NCBI RefSeq assembly: GCF_007655135.1
Contig: NC_045130.1
Coordinates: 12,772,001-12,836,000, forward strand
Source: Punica granatum
Taxonomy: Eukaryota; Streptophyta; Magnoliopsida; Myrtales; Lythraceae
Reading direction: 5' to 3'
DNA: 64,000 nt
Part shown: positions 12,223-24,779 of the stretch, in pieces
Layout of the letters: each line of letters starts with the position of its first letter
Position numbering within the stretch: the first letter of the stretch is position 1
Notes under the pieces: generated by a model
What the model saw: the letters and a program-made list of their open reading frames with translations, nothing else
Told to the model about the DNA's origin: nothing
Databases searched by the model: none
Program-made: the position numbers and the translations under genes

Positions 12223-12830
12223 TCTATACTATTATATAAAGGCAAAATCTTATATTTAGGTCACTTTTTTATTTCTAAAAATGCCAATGACACATTTTCT
12301 CTAATTAATTACAACCATTATATTTTGAACTATTTAATAATTTCACCAAATAACTTCCAAGTCCATTCTCTCCATCTATTTTTCTCACCCGTCCCCTTCT
12401 TATTTCCCTTTATTAAATTTATATTGGGCTTATACGGGTTTGGGTCCATTTCCACTAAAAGCTCAAACTGATAAGTGGTGGTACCCAAATCATATATTAA
12501 TCCATGGATTTTTCTTTTCTTTTCCGATGTTGAATTTATCCCATTTTACTCTTCAACACCTTTTTTCTTCTAATAATTTCTCTCTCTATTTTTTTTTGCC
12601 AGTGCATAGAGGACGCTGTTTGTCTTTTATATATATATATATGTGTTTTAATAATTTCATAAAATAACTTTCAAGTCCACTCTCTCCTTCTATTTTTCTC
12701 ACCCGTCCCCTTTCTTATTTTCCTTTTTCTCCTAATCATTTCTCTCTCTGTTTTTTCTTTTGCCAGTGCGTAGCGGATGCTGTTTGTCTATTATATATAT
12801 ATATATGTGTGTGTCTGTGTATGTTAATAT
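12223..12830 (+). mobile_element. Possible Helitron 5' end with an internal tandem duplication
   Basis: TCTATACTATTATATAAAGG at 12223, preceded by A, resembles 5' ends of plant Helitrons. Downstream, a block with CCAAGTCCATTCTCTCC and TTTTGCCAGTGC (about 12334-12643) is repeated in shorter form (about 12644-12812). I could not find a convincing 3' terminus, so the extent is a guess. Confidence 0.4.
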
Positions 12831-13321
12831 TAGAAATTAAATAAATATCTTGATAAATTAAAAAAAAAATGAAGAGTACGAATTGCTTGAGAAAGCGACA
12901 GTGATAGTGGAGTGGAGGTCTTGCAAGTGGCCACCACTCCCACCCACTCAAGGTCACTGGCAGTCTTTGGTACGTTGGATCTCGAGAGTGCCCCGTCAGC
13001 GGCCACCATCCTTCTGGCCGAGGCCACCGTGGAGTGACCTCAGAGCAAATGGGCTTTAATGTTCTAAATGTAAAAAGCCCATTCCGCAAATGCGACAGAA
13101 GAAGCGCCCCCCCCCCCCCGGCAAAAAGGCCCAAATCGTGGCAGATCCCTAGCCGTGAACCCAACAGCGGAATATCCGGGGGCCCACTTTTTCAGCATTT
13201 CTGGGTGTACAGTGAACCGGGACCAGACAATTAAAACCTTTTTTTCTGGAGAGCGCGAGCGCGAAAAATCAAAAGGAAAGGTTGATTTTATTTATTAGAA
13301 GAAGAAGAAAGTCCCTCCCCT

Positions 13322-13324
<3 letters not shown>

Positions 13325-13370
<46 letters not shown>
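13325..13370 (+). repeat. (CT)n tract in the 5' leader of the NNF1-like gene
   Basis: A CT run of about 46 bp ends roughly 90 bp before the start codon. Such tracts are common in plant 5' leaders and can bind BPC/GAGA-type factors. A second, shorter TC run lies in intron 1 near 13571-13600. Confidence 0.85.
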
Positions 13371-13373
<3 letters not shown>

Positions 13374-13458
13374 CTGCCATCCTTCTCTTTCACTCCCTTC
13401 AGTTCAGTCTTCGCCATCAACTCGTCCGACGAAGCTGCAAGCTCTGTGGATTTTCGAA

Positions 13459-16400
13459 ATGGAAGGAAGGAGCGAAATGGCGTCGGTCCCAATGGGTTCA
13501 AAGCAGTCCAAATTGAAGAGATCCTTCAGGCGCGCTCTTCACCCTCTTCTCTCCACCTGCTCCATGGAGGTGTCTCTCTCTCTCGCTCTCTCTCTCTCTC
13601 AGTTATCTCCCAGGCGATGAGTAATTAGGTTCAGCTTTCTACTGAAAATCAGAGTGTGCATTATTTTGTTCAATGGATTAGTCTGCTTACATCATCTCAG
13701 CGCCCCTTCGACTCTCTTATTGATGTTTCGGTCATCTCGACGATTTGGTTCTGCATCAGTTGTTCGATTGAATATTTGATGTGCGAACTTGATAGCATTC
13801 ATCCACTCTTAATAGCACGTGCTGTTGCCGGAATTTGGCTGTCAGCTGTTTCCGTAACCTAGCTAAATTGGATGGGACAATGTTTAAGGTTCTAATTGTG
13901 GAAGTTATAATGGCTATACGGCTGATTCGATAGGAAAAGAATATGTCATGTGCCCTCTAGATGTGGACTCTAGAAAACTATATGCATCCTTTGTGTGCGG
14001 AAGTAGATGTATAACTATGTTGCTTTGTCAGGCAATCTGCAAAGCATTTCCCGGCTTCTCTAAGGATGAGCAGAAGTATCTTCATCGGCTTTTCATCAAG
14101 GTACTGTTTTTTTGGGTTGTGTTTTAGATGAAGCCTCTTGACTTGAACAATTCTTAAAGCTCAACAGTCTTCGTTTTAGGTGTAACATAGTTTTATACAA
14201 AGCAAGCAAATTCTTTTGGTATAGAAATGTTCCTTCCGTATCAAATTTTGGCATTATCATAGCTCAATTATTTATAAGCCAAATTAAGGTCTCAATATAC
14301 TGTCATTGTTTTGCTTCTAAGACCATTGTGAAGAATGATTTCCCTTTCTTCCTGGAATGACTTTCTGTTGAATTCCAGTTGCTCGAGTTTATGTATAGGT
14401 ACTTACATTGTGCTTATCCTCATGCCGTTCTTTCTTCCTTAGGAAATAATGCTCACTATTTAAACAAAAAAGGATAATATTGAGAACAAAATGACAGCAC
14501 ATAATTTTTAGAATGGTTGATCTGAACTAAGAATGAGGGTTGCACACTACTCCCTAGTGACCACCCCCACCCCCCAACCTGGCCACCAAATATCTGCTTT
14601 CTTATTCATATGTGATGTGAAAATCTTATATGGTGTTTGGTTCTTGAGATTATTTGATTCTTGGCAATGCCTTATCAATTTTATTTCTAGAGTATACTGA
14701 TCATGGTCCAAATTGGCAGGTCATCACTTCTTTGCATGGACATATAGAGGTACCTTTTCAAGACAATTTTTATTCTTGACTTGTTTTGATCTGTTGCAGG
14801 AATCCAAACTATAAGTGCTAATGTTTCATCAACATGCATATTACCTCCTCGCTCTCTCGACTCATCTTATTTATTAACTCTTTCTGGAATAAATGCAAAA
14901 TAAAAAAGATTGCTTTGAAGTTATACATCCCTATTCTCGTTAAATGACAGGCTGCTAGGATTCTGGTATTCTGTGTCTGTGGACAAGAACTCCCGACATA
15001 ATGATAAATTAACTGTTGGATGTATAGTATTAATCTGTCGGATCAATTGCTATTCAGTTCATTAGTCTTGATAGTTTACCGATTGCTAGAATTAAACCAT
15101 TACATTTTTTTTTCACTTTCAGGAGGTATTTGAATCTTTGTGCGACGAAATGCAGGTAATCTTATTATTTCTGACACTTCCCGTCTGCATTATCGTTGAT
15201 GCTTGCTAGTTATGCACTATCTTTTATACTTTATGAATAAATATTGCATTTAATATCCCACTATAAAAAGTTTTCTTGCCTATCTTTTACAGACGATATT
15301 ATTTAGGTGGCAACTAACGAAAATATATCAATCATGCATAAAGATAATGAATATAAAATATGAAATTAGTGCTTAGATTTTTGTCTTAAAACAAAACATC
15401 GTTATTGCACATATTATTTCGAAATGACGGCAATTGTATTTATCTACAATTTGATAAACATTTTCATTTAGTTATTATGGACTCGATGCATATAAATTTC
15501 TGGTTACCAGCAACATATTGATACTAGATGAGCAGATGTTTGATACTTCTCTACCTGGTTATGGACTCCTTTTGCGCAGTAGTCTCCCAGTAGTGGGTAA
15601 GAACCTCGAAGCATTGCAAATAACAATGATTCAGCTTTCAAAGGATATTAGTGTTAGAGCATCGGCCCCCTTAACCATATAATGTCAATTGCAGCTAAGT
15701 TTTCAGCGCTTATATTTTCTGGCTTATTCTTGCTTTGAAGTACCAGGCAATAGACAAAAGATAAACCATTCTGAATATTGGACTTGCATTCATTTACTTG
15801 TTGCATCCTTGAATGTTGCAGAGAAAATTTGCAATATATAGAATTTGAACATGCAGTTATCTCATTACGTCTCTGTTGCTGGATCTGCAGGTGGGAACGT
15901 GTCTTGATATCGTAGAAGAACTAATTGAGGAGCAGAGTCTGGACATTTTGTCAGATAAGTAGGTCAACATATCCATATAACAATGCCTTAGTAAATGACT
16001 TGATCATAACTGCCAAATGATTTCGTGATCTATATACAATGTATTCTCTTCTTACACTCGCTCAATTCAATATGGTTTTGTCAGATGTATCAGTATATGC
16101 ATTCAGCTTTAGCCACAAACCTGAATTGTTTGTCATGATAGATAATCACTCTGTAGCATATATTATCAATAGCATATTGTTGTATGCTTAATATGATACC
16201 GTACTTGAATGGGATCTAAAAATTTTTCTTGTGGCGGTGGGAACATGGCTTACAAAGTCAAAGGCCTATTGGAGGAGGCTTGTCCTCAACTTCTTAACAG
16301 AAATTAGTGTGATAGTCTTGTAACTTTTTTTGCATTTGGGAGTAGATGTGAACATCTAGTTTTACCTCGGTCATTGTTGTTTGATTTTATTGTTATATCT

Positions 16401-17858
16401 CCAGTGGTTTTCACTTTTAGTGTTGATACTGTTGGTTCTGTGTGGAAGTTGGTTGCATCATTTGTTATATGGGTCTATTAATGAACAAATTTGTTTAAAC
16501 TCTGGAACACAAAATGCAGGAGTAACGTATTGGATACTGCAGAAGATTTGTTAGCAGCAAAGAACAATGAGATACAGTCCTTGCTGGCTGAGCTAAATGC
16601 TGTAAGTTGCATTTAGAACTTTCCCAAAAACCTTTCTTAGATTGGATCTGTCATGTATAAATGACCATAGACAGTGAAGCTGGTCTTTTGAGACTATAAG
16701 ATCAATTAACAATATGAGTTTTCATTCTTTGTAGTAGAACATATATTTCCAAGGGTGTCAGTCTGAAGAACTACTTACATCAATTGCAAATTGAGATGTT
16801 GACCAGAGCAATTGGGAAACTCCTCATAAGATTTAGCCATTTAGGAGATTTACACATGAACTTATGCTGGAATTTTATGAGTTCCTCTGGTGACTGGCAA
16901 ATTTCAGTTCTCTGTATCCGCTACGTAAGCCAAAGCACATGATAGTGTGGAATAAGTCAGTGCTCTTAAAGACTGATAAACAAATAAGTGCATTTTTCAT
17001 AAATTCTGCCGCCAGCAAAGATGGGAATAAAAATATTTTTATTCGGGCTCTTATGGCTGGTCGTGTAAAACACTAATGCAGCTTGTGGAAGAGCAATTGC
17101 CAGAGGAATTGTTTTTCCCATTATATAAACATGCTCTTGACATTTGAGCAGTTTGGTTATGTGCAAATCTACCAGATAAGATGGAGAAGATATCAGCTGT
17201 TCATAATGATTTGTGTCATTAGGTTGAAGAACGTAATCGTGCCACTCGTGCACGAATTGAATTACTCAAGGAAAGGCAGGAAGACTTTGCAGCAGTGGTC
17301 ACTGCCATGGAAAAGGTATGGGTCTCATCTTTTTCTCTCTAGGAGATTAGATTGCTTCTTGGTATTGGCCTTTATGCTTTTGGGGAAAAAAAATTACATG
17401 CACGCTAATTATAGTTTAGTGAGATTCCACTCGCGCTCACATTGGAAGAGGCTATAGTCAAACTGCTTTGCATGTCAGTATTTTGTACTTCCTGGTTTTA
17501 TCAGATTTGAGGACTCATGTATGTTTGCACCAGCAATGGTTTCTAATAATCAGTAAATGCCAAATCCCGCTAAATGGAGCCATCAGATAGCATTTGTGCG
17601 TTTCACTCTCCGTTCTCATTCCCATACTCAGTAACTGATTAAACTAGCTGACCATAGCATAGATTTAGTAGTTCATGAAGATGTTGAAGTCAGTGAGATT
17701 TTGAAATTTCATCGGATGTATTTGTGATCTCCGTAGACTAGCGAATTCATGAAACTTTCCCAGCTTATTTTTTATTGATGTCATGTTGTGGGATTTGTAT
17801 TCAACTGTGGAAGATCATGTGAGCAATGGCATTGAATTACTGGCAGGCAAGGCACTGA
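13459..17858 (+). CDS. Probable NNF1 kinetochore (MIND/MIS12 complex) subunit
   Basis: Eight exons: 13459-13569, 14032-14100, 14720-14749, 15123-15155, 15891-15958, 16520-16601, 17223-17315 and a short last exon from 17847. All have GT-AG sites and matching phases. The protein is about 165 residues. A basic N-terminus leads to KAFPGFSKDEQKYLHRLF, ITSLHGHIEEVFESLCDEMQ and VGTCLDIVEELIEEQSLD, then a heptad-rich C-terminal helix (NEIQSLLAELNAVEERNRA, ARIELLKERQEDF). This order fits plant NNF1/PMF1-like proteins as I remember them. NNF1 is part of the MIS12 complex that links centromeres to microtubules. The end is unsure: the first acceptor gives Ala-Arg-His-stop, while an AG five bases later gives ALNQNIAS-stop at 17878. 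A cDNA would decide. The CT-rich leader contains no other ATG in frame. Confidence 0.68.
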
Positions 17859-19015
17859 ATCAGAATATTGCATCTTGAGGCAACTTGTAAAAAAGATTCG
17901 TCTTGATGGAACTTCAATAGGTACTCCCTGTGCCTTATTAGACATGTCAATGGATTGAAGTATGGTTTTGAACTCTAGTTTTTTTTTTTTTTTTCTAATC
18001 GTTCTGTAATTTGTCTTTATAGTTTGATAGCTATTCGATTCATCTTGTTGAACATGAACCCCAGAATAGGAGTATGAATATTGGTAAATGAGTTGTGTAA
18101 TAGTTTGCTGCTCAAACTGTGCAATTAAATGATGGAAGGAATCCGAGATTATCGATCATTCTCAGTTGGTCCCAATTTTGGGTTTTCTGGAAAATAGATC
18201 ATGGTTCTAGGGTTTGATATTAAACCCACTACGTGCAAAGCATGATTTGTCTATGGATCATTCTACATTCGAGTACAAATCTGAAAGTGATACTGTCGAA
18301 GCGACCTCGAGAATTCGCCCAGTGGTTGGTATTTTGAGAAATGTGATCATCGTGATGTCTCACTAGTACATCGAAGATGTGGATACTGTAGTAGGGGAAT
18401 AGAGTAGATCTATAGGTAAGAACTGGATGGCCCCGTTGAGGTGAATGCATCCATCCTCGGGTAATGTTGCAGGTGGCAGGCTGCTTACTCGTCTTGCCTT
18501 TTCATTTTTTTTCCTTTGATAGTTCGTCTTGCCTTTTCATAGGGAAGTAAAAACTTGTTGCTGCTTTATCCACTACCACAAGAAATTCAATTTGTTTCTG
18601 ATAAAGGTCGAGAGTTAAGTATGAAAACAGAAAATCCTTGTTTATTTCTATATAATCAACAAATTAAAACTTTTACGAGTTTCAATCTCTTATAAATTCA
18701 ATGAAAATTCATCATAATATTAAGTTGAGAGTTTAATATGGTATCAATTTTATAGTCGACATTGGGTCTCCACCACTTCTTCGTTTCCCCTCTCTTTGAG
18801 TTAGAGATATAGGGGAATCAATAGGTGCTCAAGGCCCAACGCCTGCCACCACCAATGGCAATTCAAGCGAGGTAGTCGGCAACTCGATAGCTAGCAAGCG
18901 ACTGATCTTAGCTAGGGAGTTGAGGTACGTAGGATTTGGCCCTCATTACCTCTATTCGTCCCCTCGACTCTCTCCACAATAGAGTGAAAGGAGGGATGGA
19001 GATGGTCGATAAGAG
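17859..19015. other. Intergenic DNA after the NNF1-like gene
   Basis: It contains the likely 3' untranslated region and a poly(T) run near 17980-17994. It then has ordinary unique-looking sequence and, from about 18770, a short GC-rich part next to the hAT-like element. No gene is recognised. Confidence 0.55.
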
Positions 19016-20759
19016 TAGGGATGATCGATTCCGGGTACCATGTTTTTTTCACGATATCCGGACCTTATCCTGTAAGGGACCGGTTTCAAGATTTTGGACC
19101 CAGAACCTACCCGAAACTTGTATTATACCACAGGTTCCGGGTACCCTGTTGGAATCTGTAAATTTTTTTGTTCCGGTTTGAAATCTACTCGATTCAAGGG
19201 ATAACGAATCTTTTCTAGTGTTTTGTGTCTCTGGTTCAGTAACTTTGGGCAATAAAATTGATGATCATTCTCCAGAGCTTCCAAAACTCGTTACCCAAGA
19301 GAAGAAGGCAACCGAAACGCTCTTGCAGTTCACTAATACTCCCGTGCATGTGGGTGAAGATCTGAATAGTCGGAGCATTCTCACCAAACCAAATCCCATG
19401 CAAGAAATCCAGCTTACTCATCAAACGAACACAACATCGAGATGGCTTAATTTTCATCAAGGTCTCTGTACAGCCTTTGTCCAATTCGGCATCGTGTTCA
19501 CTCATACCTGCATTTTTGTGCCTGTATTGTGCTGACAAATTTCCCGAGGAGAGACCTCCATTCTTCCCAACGGTGGAGCTGAAGGCCTGGAAGAACATAC
19601 AGTATTTCATACTTCAAAGCACATCGGAAACAAGCACAGTAAATGGAAAATTTATGGATAGAGAAATCCAAAAATGCAAAATCAGCTTAATAGAAGGAGA
19701 GTGAATCAGTTCAGGAATTTAACAATTAGCATTTAGCACAATACATCTAACAACCAGATAGATAGGCAATCTGGTAATGAGCCTAAGAGCAGCTAATGAC
19801 CCCAAAAATACTATAAAAGGCTGAATTGAATTTTAATTAAATCCGATCTTGATCGTGATGTAAATCTAATAATAGCCAATTGTTTTCACACATCATGATC
19901 TTACTCTCGTTTTAAAATTGTCCCTAAAATTCAAGCCAAATTAATCCTAAGAACATGATATAGCCAACCTACTTCTCTTTTTTTCTAGTTTCTGGAATAT
20001 AAGCACACAGAGAAATCGCTAGAATCGCAAATTTTCCATTGATAACCAATGAACAGTGGATAAGCAAGCATTAAAAGTCGATAACGCGAGTTCTAGCAGA
20101 ATAGTAATTACAAAGTAATATCTCCCCCACTCAATACAAAGAAGAATGACGACTCTGAACAAGTAGCTGACCGACCCAATGAATTAGAGAATACGAACAT
20201 GAAGAATCAAAATCCAGCATACATCACCTGAAAAGAGAACACACGGACTTTTGTCACAAAACGGACAGTATTGAACTTTACCTTGGCGGAGAGTCGAAGA
20301 CGGAGGGGAGCCTCTGAAGAGTCGGGGTTGGCAATAGAGAGCGAGAGAGAGAAATCGGAGTCTCTGTCTCGGATATGGTTGGAGAAGAGACGGAGAGAAG
20401 AGACGGGGAGAAGAGAATGATGATTAGGTTTCGATTGTTTCGGTTTCGACCGAGTTCATCTGATTATAAGAGAAAGAATGGAGATTAGAAGAAATTTCCG
20501 CGATTGCAAGTGCCAAGGGCTTCTGTTAACTTTACTCTCTCTCTCTCTCTTTAAAAATAAATATCCGGTTCCAGGTACTGGCCCCGGTTCCGGTTTCGGT
20601 TCTGAGTATCCTGTAGGCAGGAATTGAAATCGATTTTCACCGGTTCCTGATTTTAATACCCGAATCCTATCCTATTTTCAATACGAGCTATCTGGACCAT
20701 ACTTTACCGGGTAGGTTTCGACCGGTTCCGGATATATCCGGTACCCGTACATCCTCCTA
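19016..20759. mobile_element. hAT-like element carrying gene-like sequence
   Basis: The ends are inverted repeats: TAGGGATGATCGATTCCGGG at the left, and TAGGAGGATGTACGGGTACC on the reverse strand at the right. Subterminal GGTACC/CCGGTTCC motifs recur. Flanking 8-mers are GATAAGAG (19008-19015) and GATAGGAG (20760-20767), matching 7 of 8, as expected for hAT. No transposase is seen. On the minus strand there is a GA/CT-rich leader-like segment ending in a GCCAAG|GTAAAG donor near 20285. Near 19517-19590 there is an exon-like piece bounded by TTCCAG and GCAG|GTATGAG. These suggest captured host DNA. The donor gene is not recognised. Confidence 0.7.
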
Positions 20760-22289
20760 GATAGGAGCTCAACTTCAGCTACCACTGACGGCAAAAGTGG
20801 GGTTTTTGGTGATCGTTGAGGCCAGCCTAGCCGGCAGGGGTCTGAGGCCAGCAGTGATCTCCGCCACCACCCTTCTGGCTCAATTTAAAGTTACACGTTT
20901 AGATTTACAACATGAAAGTTTTTTCTTTTAAAGAAAAAAGTAAACTAACTCTAAAATATTATATCAATAATTTATAGCAATCAATTGAGTGGCAGTAACA
21001 TGAGAGTAACTTGTCTGACAAATTTTAGAAGTGATTCACCAAATGGACCGCCTGCATGCATGCTGGTTGAGAGTCAGGAATCTCCTTTTCTCTCCCTCCA
21101 TTTTCTTTCTCCCCTTGTACGTTACACAAACTCGTTTTGATATATTTCTATATCATTTATTATAATAATTTTTCACATATAAAACACCAATTTCCTTATA
21201 AAAAATAATAATTTGAAATTATTATTTTTAATTTTCGAATAATAAACTTCAATAACTACCAATTAGAATTAGAGTAAGTGAATTATTAGAATAATTATGT
21301 GAGACATATAATCTCAATTATTATGCATCACCTTTATTAGTTAATTAGTTGATACCCGCGCATCGTGCAGTAATATTTCAACACATATAGTACGAATAAA
21401 TATAAATAGAAAAAAAATGCACGTGCCTAGTAGATATGTTAATATAAATAGTGAATGAGATACAAAAAAGTGAATTATGACGAAAAAACATATACCTATT
21501 GGAGTCTTATAAACATGAGATTGTAATACATATAGAGAGAAATCGTCTATGACTTAAAGGAGTAGGAAAAAAAAACGAATAGAAAGATTATGTACGCGAA
21601 ATTAAATATGACATCTATTTATAGGATATTTGGGACATTGAGCTTGAAAAGATATCTCGTATCTCGAGGAGTTTGTGAAAATTATCAAAAATGTTTTTGA
21701 TTTTTAATAAAACTCATAATTATATATAAATACATACAAATAATATGGATAAATATAAAAGTTCGTTGAATATATTACAAATAAAATATAGTAGCAATTC
21801 ATTTAACTGGAATTAAAAGGTCCACCAAAATTGAACTACGGGTTTTACAATTGGCCTTGTGTGGCGCAACCGCGTCTTGCGTCATGGCTTTTATATATTA
21901 TAACTGATTTAGGTTTGTCCATATTAATTTTAGTAACTAGAATAAAAATTATTTCGTCCTTTTTTATTCTAAAATAGTGTTCACGGCATCCTTATTTTCA
22001 TATACGAAATGAAAATTCTTCTTTTTGCACCATCTTTTTATGCACGACAATTTTTCGTACGCTCTAAATCCTCTATTTTCTATTGCATCAATGCAAATTA
22101 TAAATTTATAATATATTTTCCTATATCAATGAGTATTCGGATTTCGCCTGACTAGTCATTACAATCACACAATGAATTCCACCCATAAGACAAGTCTTTC
22201 AGCCACGCATGCCAACCTTAGAGTTAATACTATAGGATTACTAACTTTCTATACATATAATCATATGGCTTGATTACATATTTGTCTGT
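20760..22289. other. Intergenic DNA between the hAT-like element and the S4 SINE
   Basis: No gene is seen. A Helitron-like 3' end lies at 21345-21380; the rest is AT-rich. Confidence 0.55.
21345..21380 (-). mobile_element. Helitron-like 3' terminus, minus strand
   Basis: On the minus strand the sequence is CTGCACGATGCGCGGGTATC followed by AACTAA and then T. That is a GC-rich hairpin-like block followed by CTRR next to T, the usual Helitron 3' end. The 5' end was not found. Confidence 0.4.
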
Positions 22290-22298
22290 CATCATGAT

Positions 22299-22469
22299 TT
22301 TTTCTTTTGTGAATAAAATTGTGGGAGACATTACTCTCGCAATTTCAATGATCACGTATTATAAGTTATTCTCCCACTCAACAAGTGCGCATTGCAGGAC
22401 TAGAACTTGTATTCTCCTTCTTACGGAGGTTGGGACTACTTATCACTCAACCAACACTTTGTTGGTTGC
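22299..22469 (-). mobile_element. SINE copy, family S4, minus strand
   Basis: On the minus strand it has a tRNA-like head (TTGGTTGAGTGATAAG), a box-B-like AGTTCTAGTCCTG and an A-rich tail (forward T's near 22299-22304). The 9-bp duplication CATCATGAT flanks it exactly (22290-22298 and 22470-22478). Confidence 0.7.
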
Positions 22470-23099
22470 CATCATGATATTTGTTCTTTCATAATTTGTA
22501 GCATTTATTATGTCTACTTGATAAAATATAAGATTTTTATTATGTAGTTTTTTATATCTATATCCATTAGTACCTCATATATGATAAATATTCAACATAA
22601 AAAATTACCGCATCAACTAGTTATAATCTTATAGTAAAATTTAGATTAACATCCAATTAAATATATACTTATTTGTTCCTTTTTTTAAGTTTGGCTTTTT
22701 CTAAACAGGATGAGGAGATATTGAGTTTTCATAAACGGGATTAAATCGACTCTATTTATCTTTTTAATAAATCATTTTAATAATTTTATTGCATTAATGA
22801 AGGATCATTTATTACTTTGGAAGTCAATTTCACTTTTGCATATATATATATATGGATTGACATTTCATCTACATTTTCTAATTGACCTGTATGTGGTAAA
22901 ACGTCGTGAAAAGACATATTTATTACTCATCTTTTTTTTTTCCTGTGCATGCATAATTATTACTCAGTTTTTTTTTTGGGTGCATAATTATTACTCAATT
23001 TTGAGAATATAGGAAGGTTTTGAATTGAATTCCACTACAAATTTTGCACTTCCGAATACCCATTTAATGCAGAAGGCTCCTAAAGCTCCACACTAGTAG

Positions 23100-23106
23100 T
23101 ATAAAA
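23100..23106 (+). promoter_or_regulatory. TATA box of the second UGT gene
   Basis: TATAAAA lies 87 bp before the ATG, in a stretch conserved with the first UGT promoter (TTTAATGCAGAAGGCTCCTA upstream, CAATTAGCTTGAATTG downstream). Confidence 0.7.
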
Positions 23107-23186
23107 TGTTCATCTCTGCTTTGCAACATTGTACTTTGTCAATTAGCTTGAATTGTAGTCAATAGATTTTCCAATCCAACGTTGTT

Positions 23187-24653
23187 ATGGCTTCTTCTGA
23201 GCACTATGTGGTAGTTTTCCCTTTCATGGCTCAAGGCCACACCCTGCCGTTGCTGGACTTGTCCATGGCCATTTCGGGTTTCGGGGTCAAAGTCACAATC
23301 ATCACGACCCCATCGAATGCCCCAAAGATCCTATCAGAAGTCTCGATGAACCCAAACATCGCCCTTTCCATACTCCCATTTCCCAGAGTTGAGGGCATCC
23401 CTGAGGGCTGTGAGAACACCGCTGATTTGCCCTCTGGGGATCTCTTCCTCCCTTTTGTGGCTGCGACTAAGTCCCTCAAGCAACCATTCGAGGATTTCCT
23501 GAGGAATGCGTGCGAGACCGGGCGTGCCCCTCTGTGCGTCATCTCGGACTTCTTCCTGGAATGGACGCTCGATGTATGTAACTTATTCGGCATTCCTAGG
23601 ATTGTGTTCCATGGTTTGGGTGTGCTGACGATGTCTATCTCCAAGGCTGCTTTCCGGAATGCCCTTGGATTGGACGGCATTAGAGGTGAGCATGATCCTG
23701 AGGATTCTCGCCCTCTTGATCTGAAACCCCTGGGTATAAGCCTTGCGTTCACAGTTTACAAGACCGACATTCCTGCCCTGAATAGGTTGAAGGATCTGAA
23801 CAATCCATGGAGGAAAGCCCTGGCGGAGACTGAAAAATCAGACGAGAACAGCTGGGGTGTCCTAGTGAACAGCTTTGAGGGACTGGAGGGCGACTATGTT
23901 GCTTCCCTGGAAAGTGTTTTCAATCATGGGGCAAGGGCTTGGTGTGTTGGCCCAGGACTGCTATGGAAGCTGCCTTGCCAAGCCGATATCCTGCCCCAAA
24001 ATCACAAATCTAACCCATACATGGAGTGGCTCAACGTCAAATTGGTGGAAATGGACGGTGTGATTTACGTATCGTTTGGAACACAGTCTCACCTATCGGA
24101 TAAGCAGATGGATGAGATTGCCCGCGGGCTGGAAATGTCAGGAAAGGCATTCGTCTGGGTGGTTAGGTCGACAAGTTGGGCGTGTTCCGACATAGGGTGG
24201 GAAGCAAGGGTGAAGGACAAGGGGTTGGTGGTGCGAGACTGGGTGCACCAACGGGCCATCCTAACACACCCTTTAGTGCGGGGGTTCATCAGCCACTGTG
24301 GATGGAACTCAGTGCTCGAAAGCTTGTGTTCCGGGGTGCCTATACTGGCTTGGCCAGTGGACCATGATCAACCGCTAAATGCTCGAATTGTGGCGAAGAG
24401 GTTTGGGGCTGGGATCATGCTGAAGGAGGAGGGGGCTGTCGGAGGGATAATCGGGGCCGATTTGATATCGAAGGGGGTGAAGGAACTGATGGGGGGAGAG
24501 AGAGGAAGGCAGGCCAGGGAGAGGGCAGGGGAGATAGCGAGGAAGGCAAGGGAAGCAGTGGAAATTGGCGGGTCTTCTTACAAGAAATTGGATGAACTGA
24601 TTCAATGTTTGAAGAGGGAGAAAAAGGCGGGAGATATGGGTCTTGATTGTTGA
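23187..24653 (+). CDS. UDP-glycosyltransferase, UGT90A-like (copy 2)
   Basis: An intronless 488-residue family-1 glycosyltransferase. It aligns without gaps to the gene at 7195 over the first 480 residues; counting by hand I find about 96 differences, or 80% identity. His18, Asp121 and the 44-residue PSPG box (Trp352-Gln395, with HCGWNS and DQ) are all kept, so it should be active. Differences gather at residues 241-290, between the two domains, where 27 of 50 positions do not differ and about 22 do, while the donor box is nearly unchanged. That fits the same UDP-sugar but possibly different acceptors. The start matches copy 1. The acceptor substrate cannot be predicted. Confidence 0.9.
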   Translation: MASSEHYVVVFPFMAQGHTLPLLDLSMAISGFGVKVTIITTPSNAPKILSEVSMNPNIALSILPFPRVEGIPEGCENTADLPSGDLFLPFVAATKSLKQPFEDFLRNACETGRAPLCVISDFFLEWTLDVCNLFGIPRIVFHGLGVLTMSISKAAFRNALGLDGIRGEHDPEDSRPLDLKPLGISLAFTVYKTDIPALNRLKDLNNPWRKALAETEKSDENSWGVLVNSFEGLEGDYVASLESVFNHGARAWCVGPGLLWKLPCQADILPQNHKSNPYMEWLNVKLVEMDGVIYVSFGTQSHLSDKQMDEIARGLEMSGKAFVWVVRSTSWACSDIGWEARVKDKGLVVRDWVHQRAILTHPLVRGFISHCGWNSVLESLCSGVPILAWPVDHDQPLNARIVAKRFGAGIMLKEEGAVGGIIGADLISKGVKELMGGERGRQARERAGEIARKAREAVEIGGSSYKKLDELIQCLKREKKAGDMGLDC

Positions 24654-24779
24654 AGTAATTAGTTAGGAGCATCAATAAGAGCAATGATAACCAAAAGTCC
24701 CTTGTTGTTCTAGGAATTTCCTGTTTTAACATCTTTTTTCTTGGAGATATGTTGTCATAATCAAATTCACAGACTTTTT

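Noticed and set aside
13282..13458. An N-terminal extension of the NNF1-like protein through the CT tract
   Set aside because: The frame starts without ATG and would encode Leu/Ser repeats; the ATG at 13459 is the first good start.
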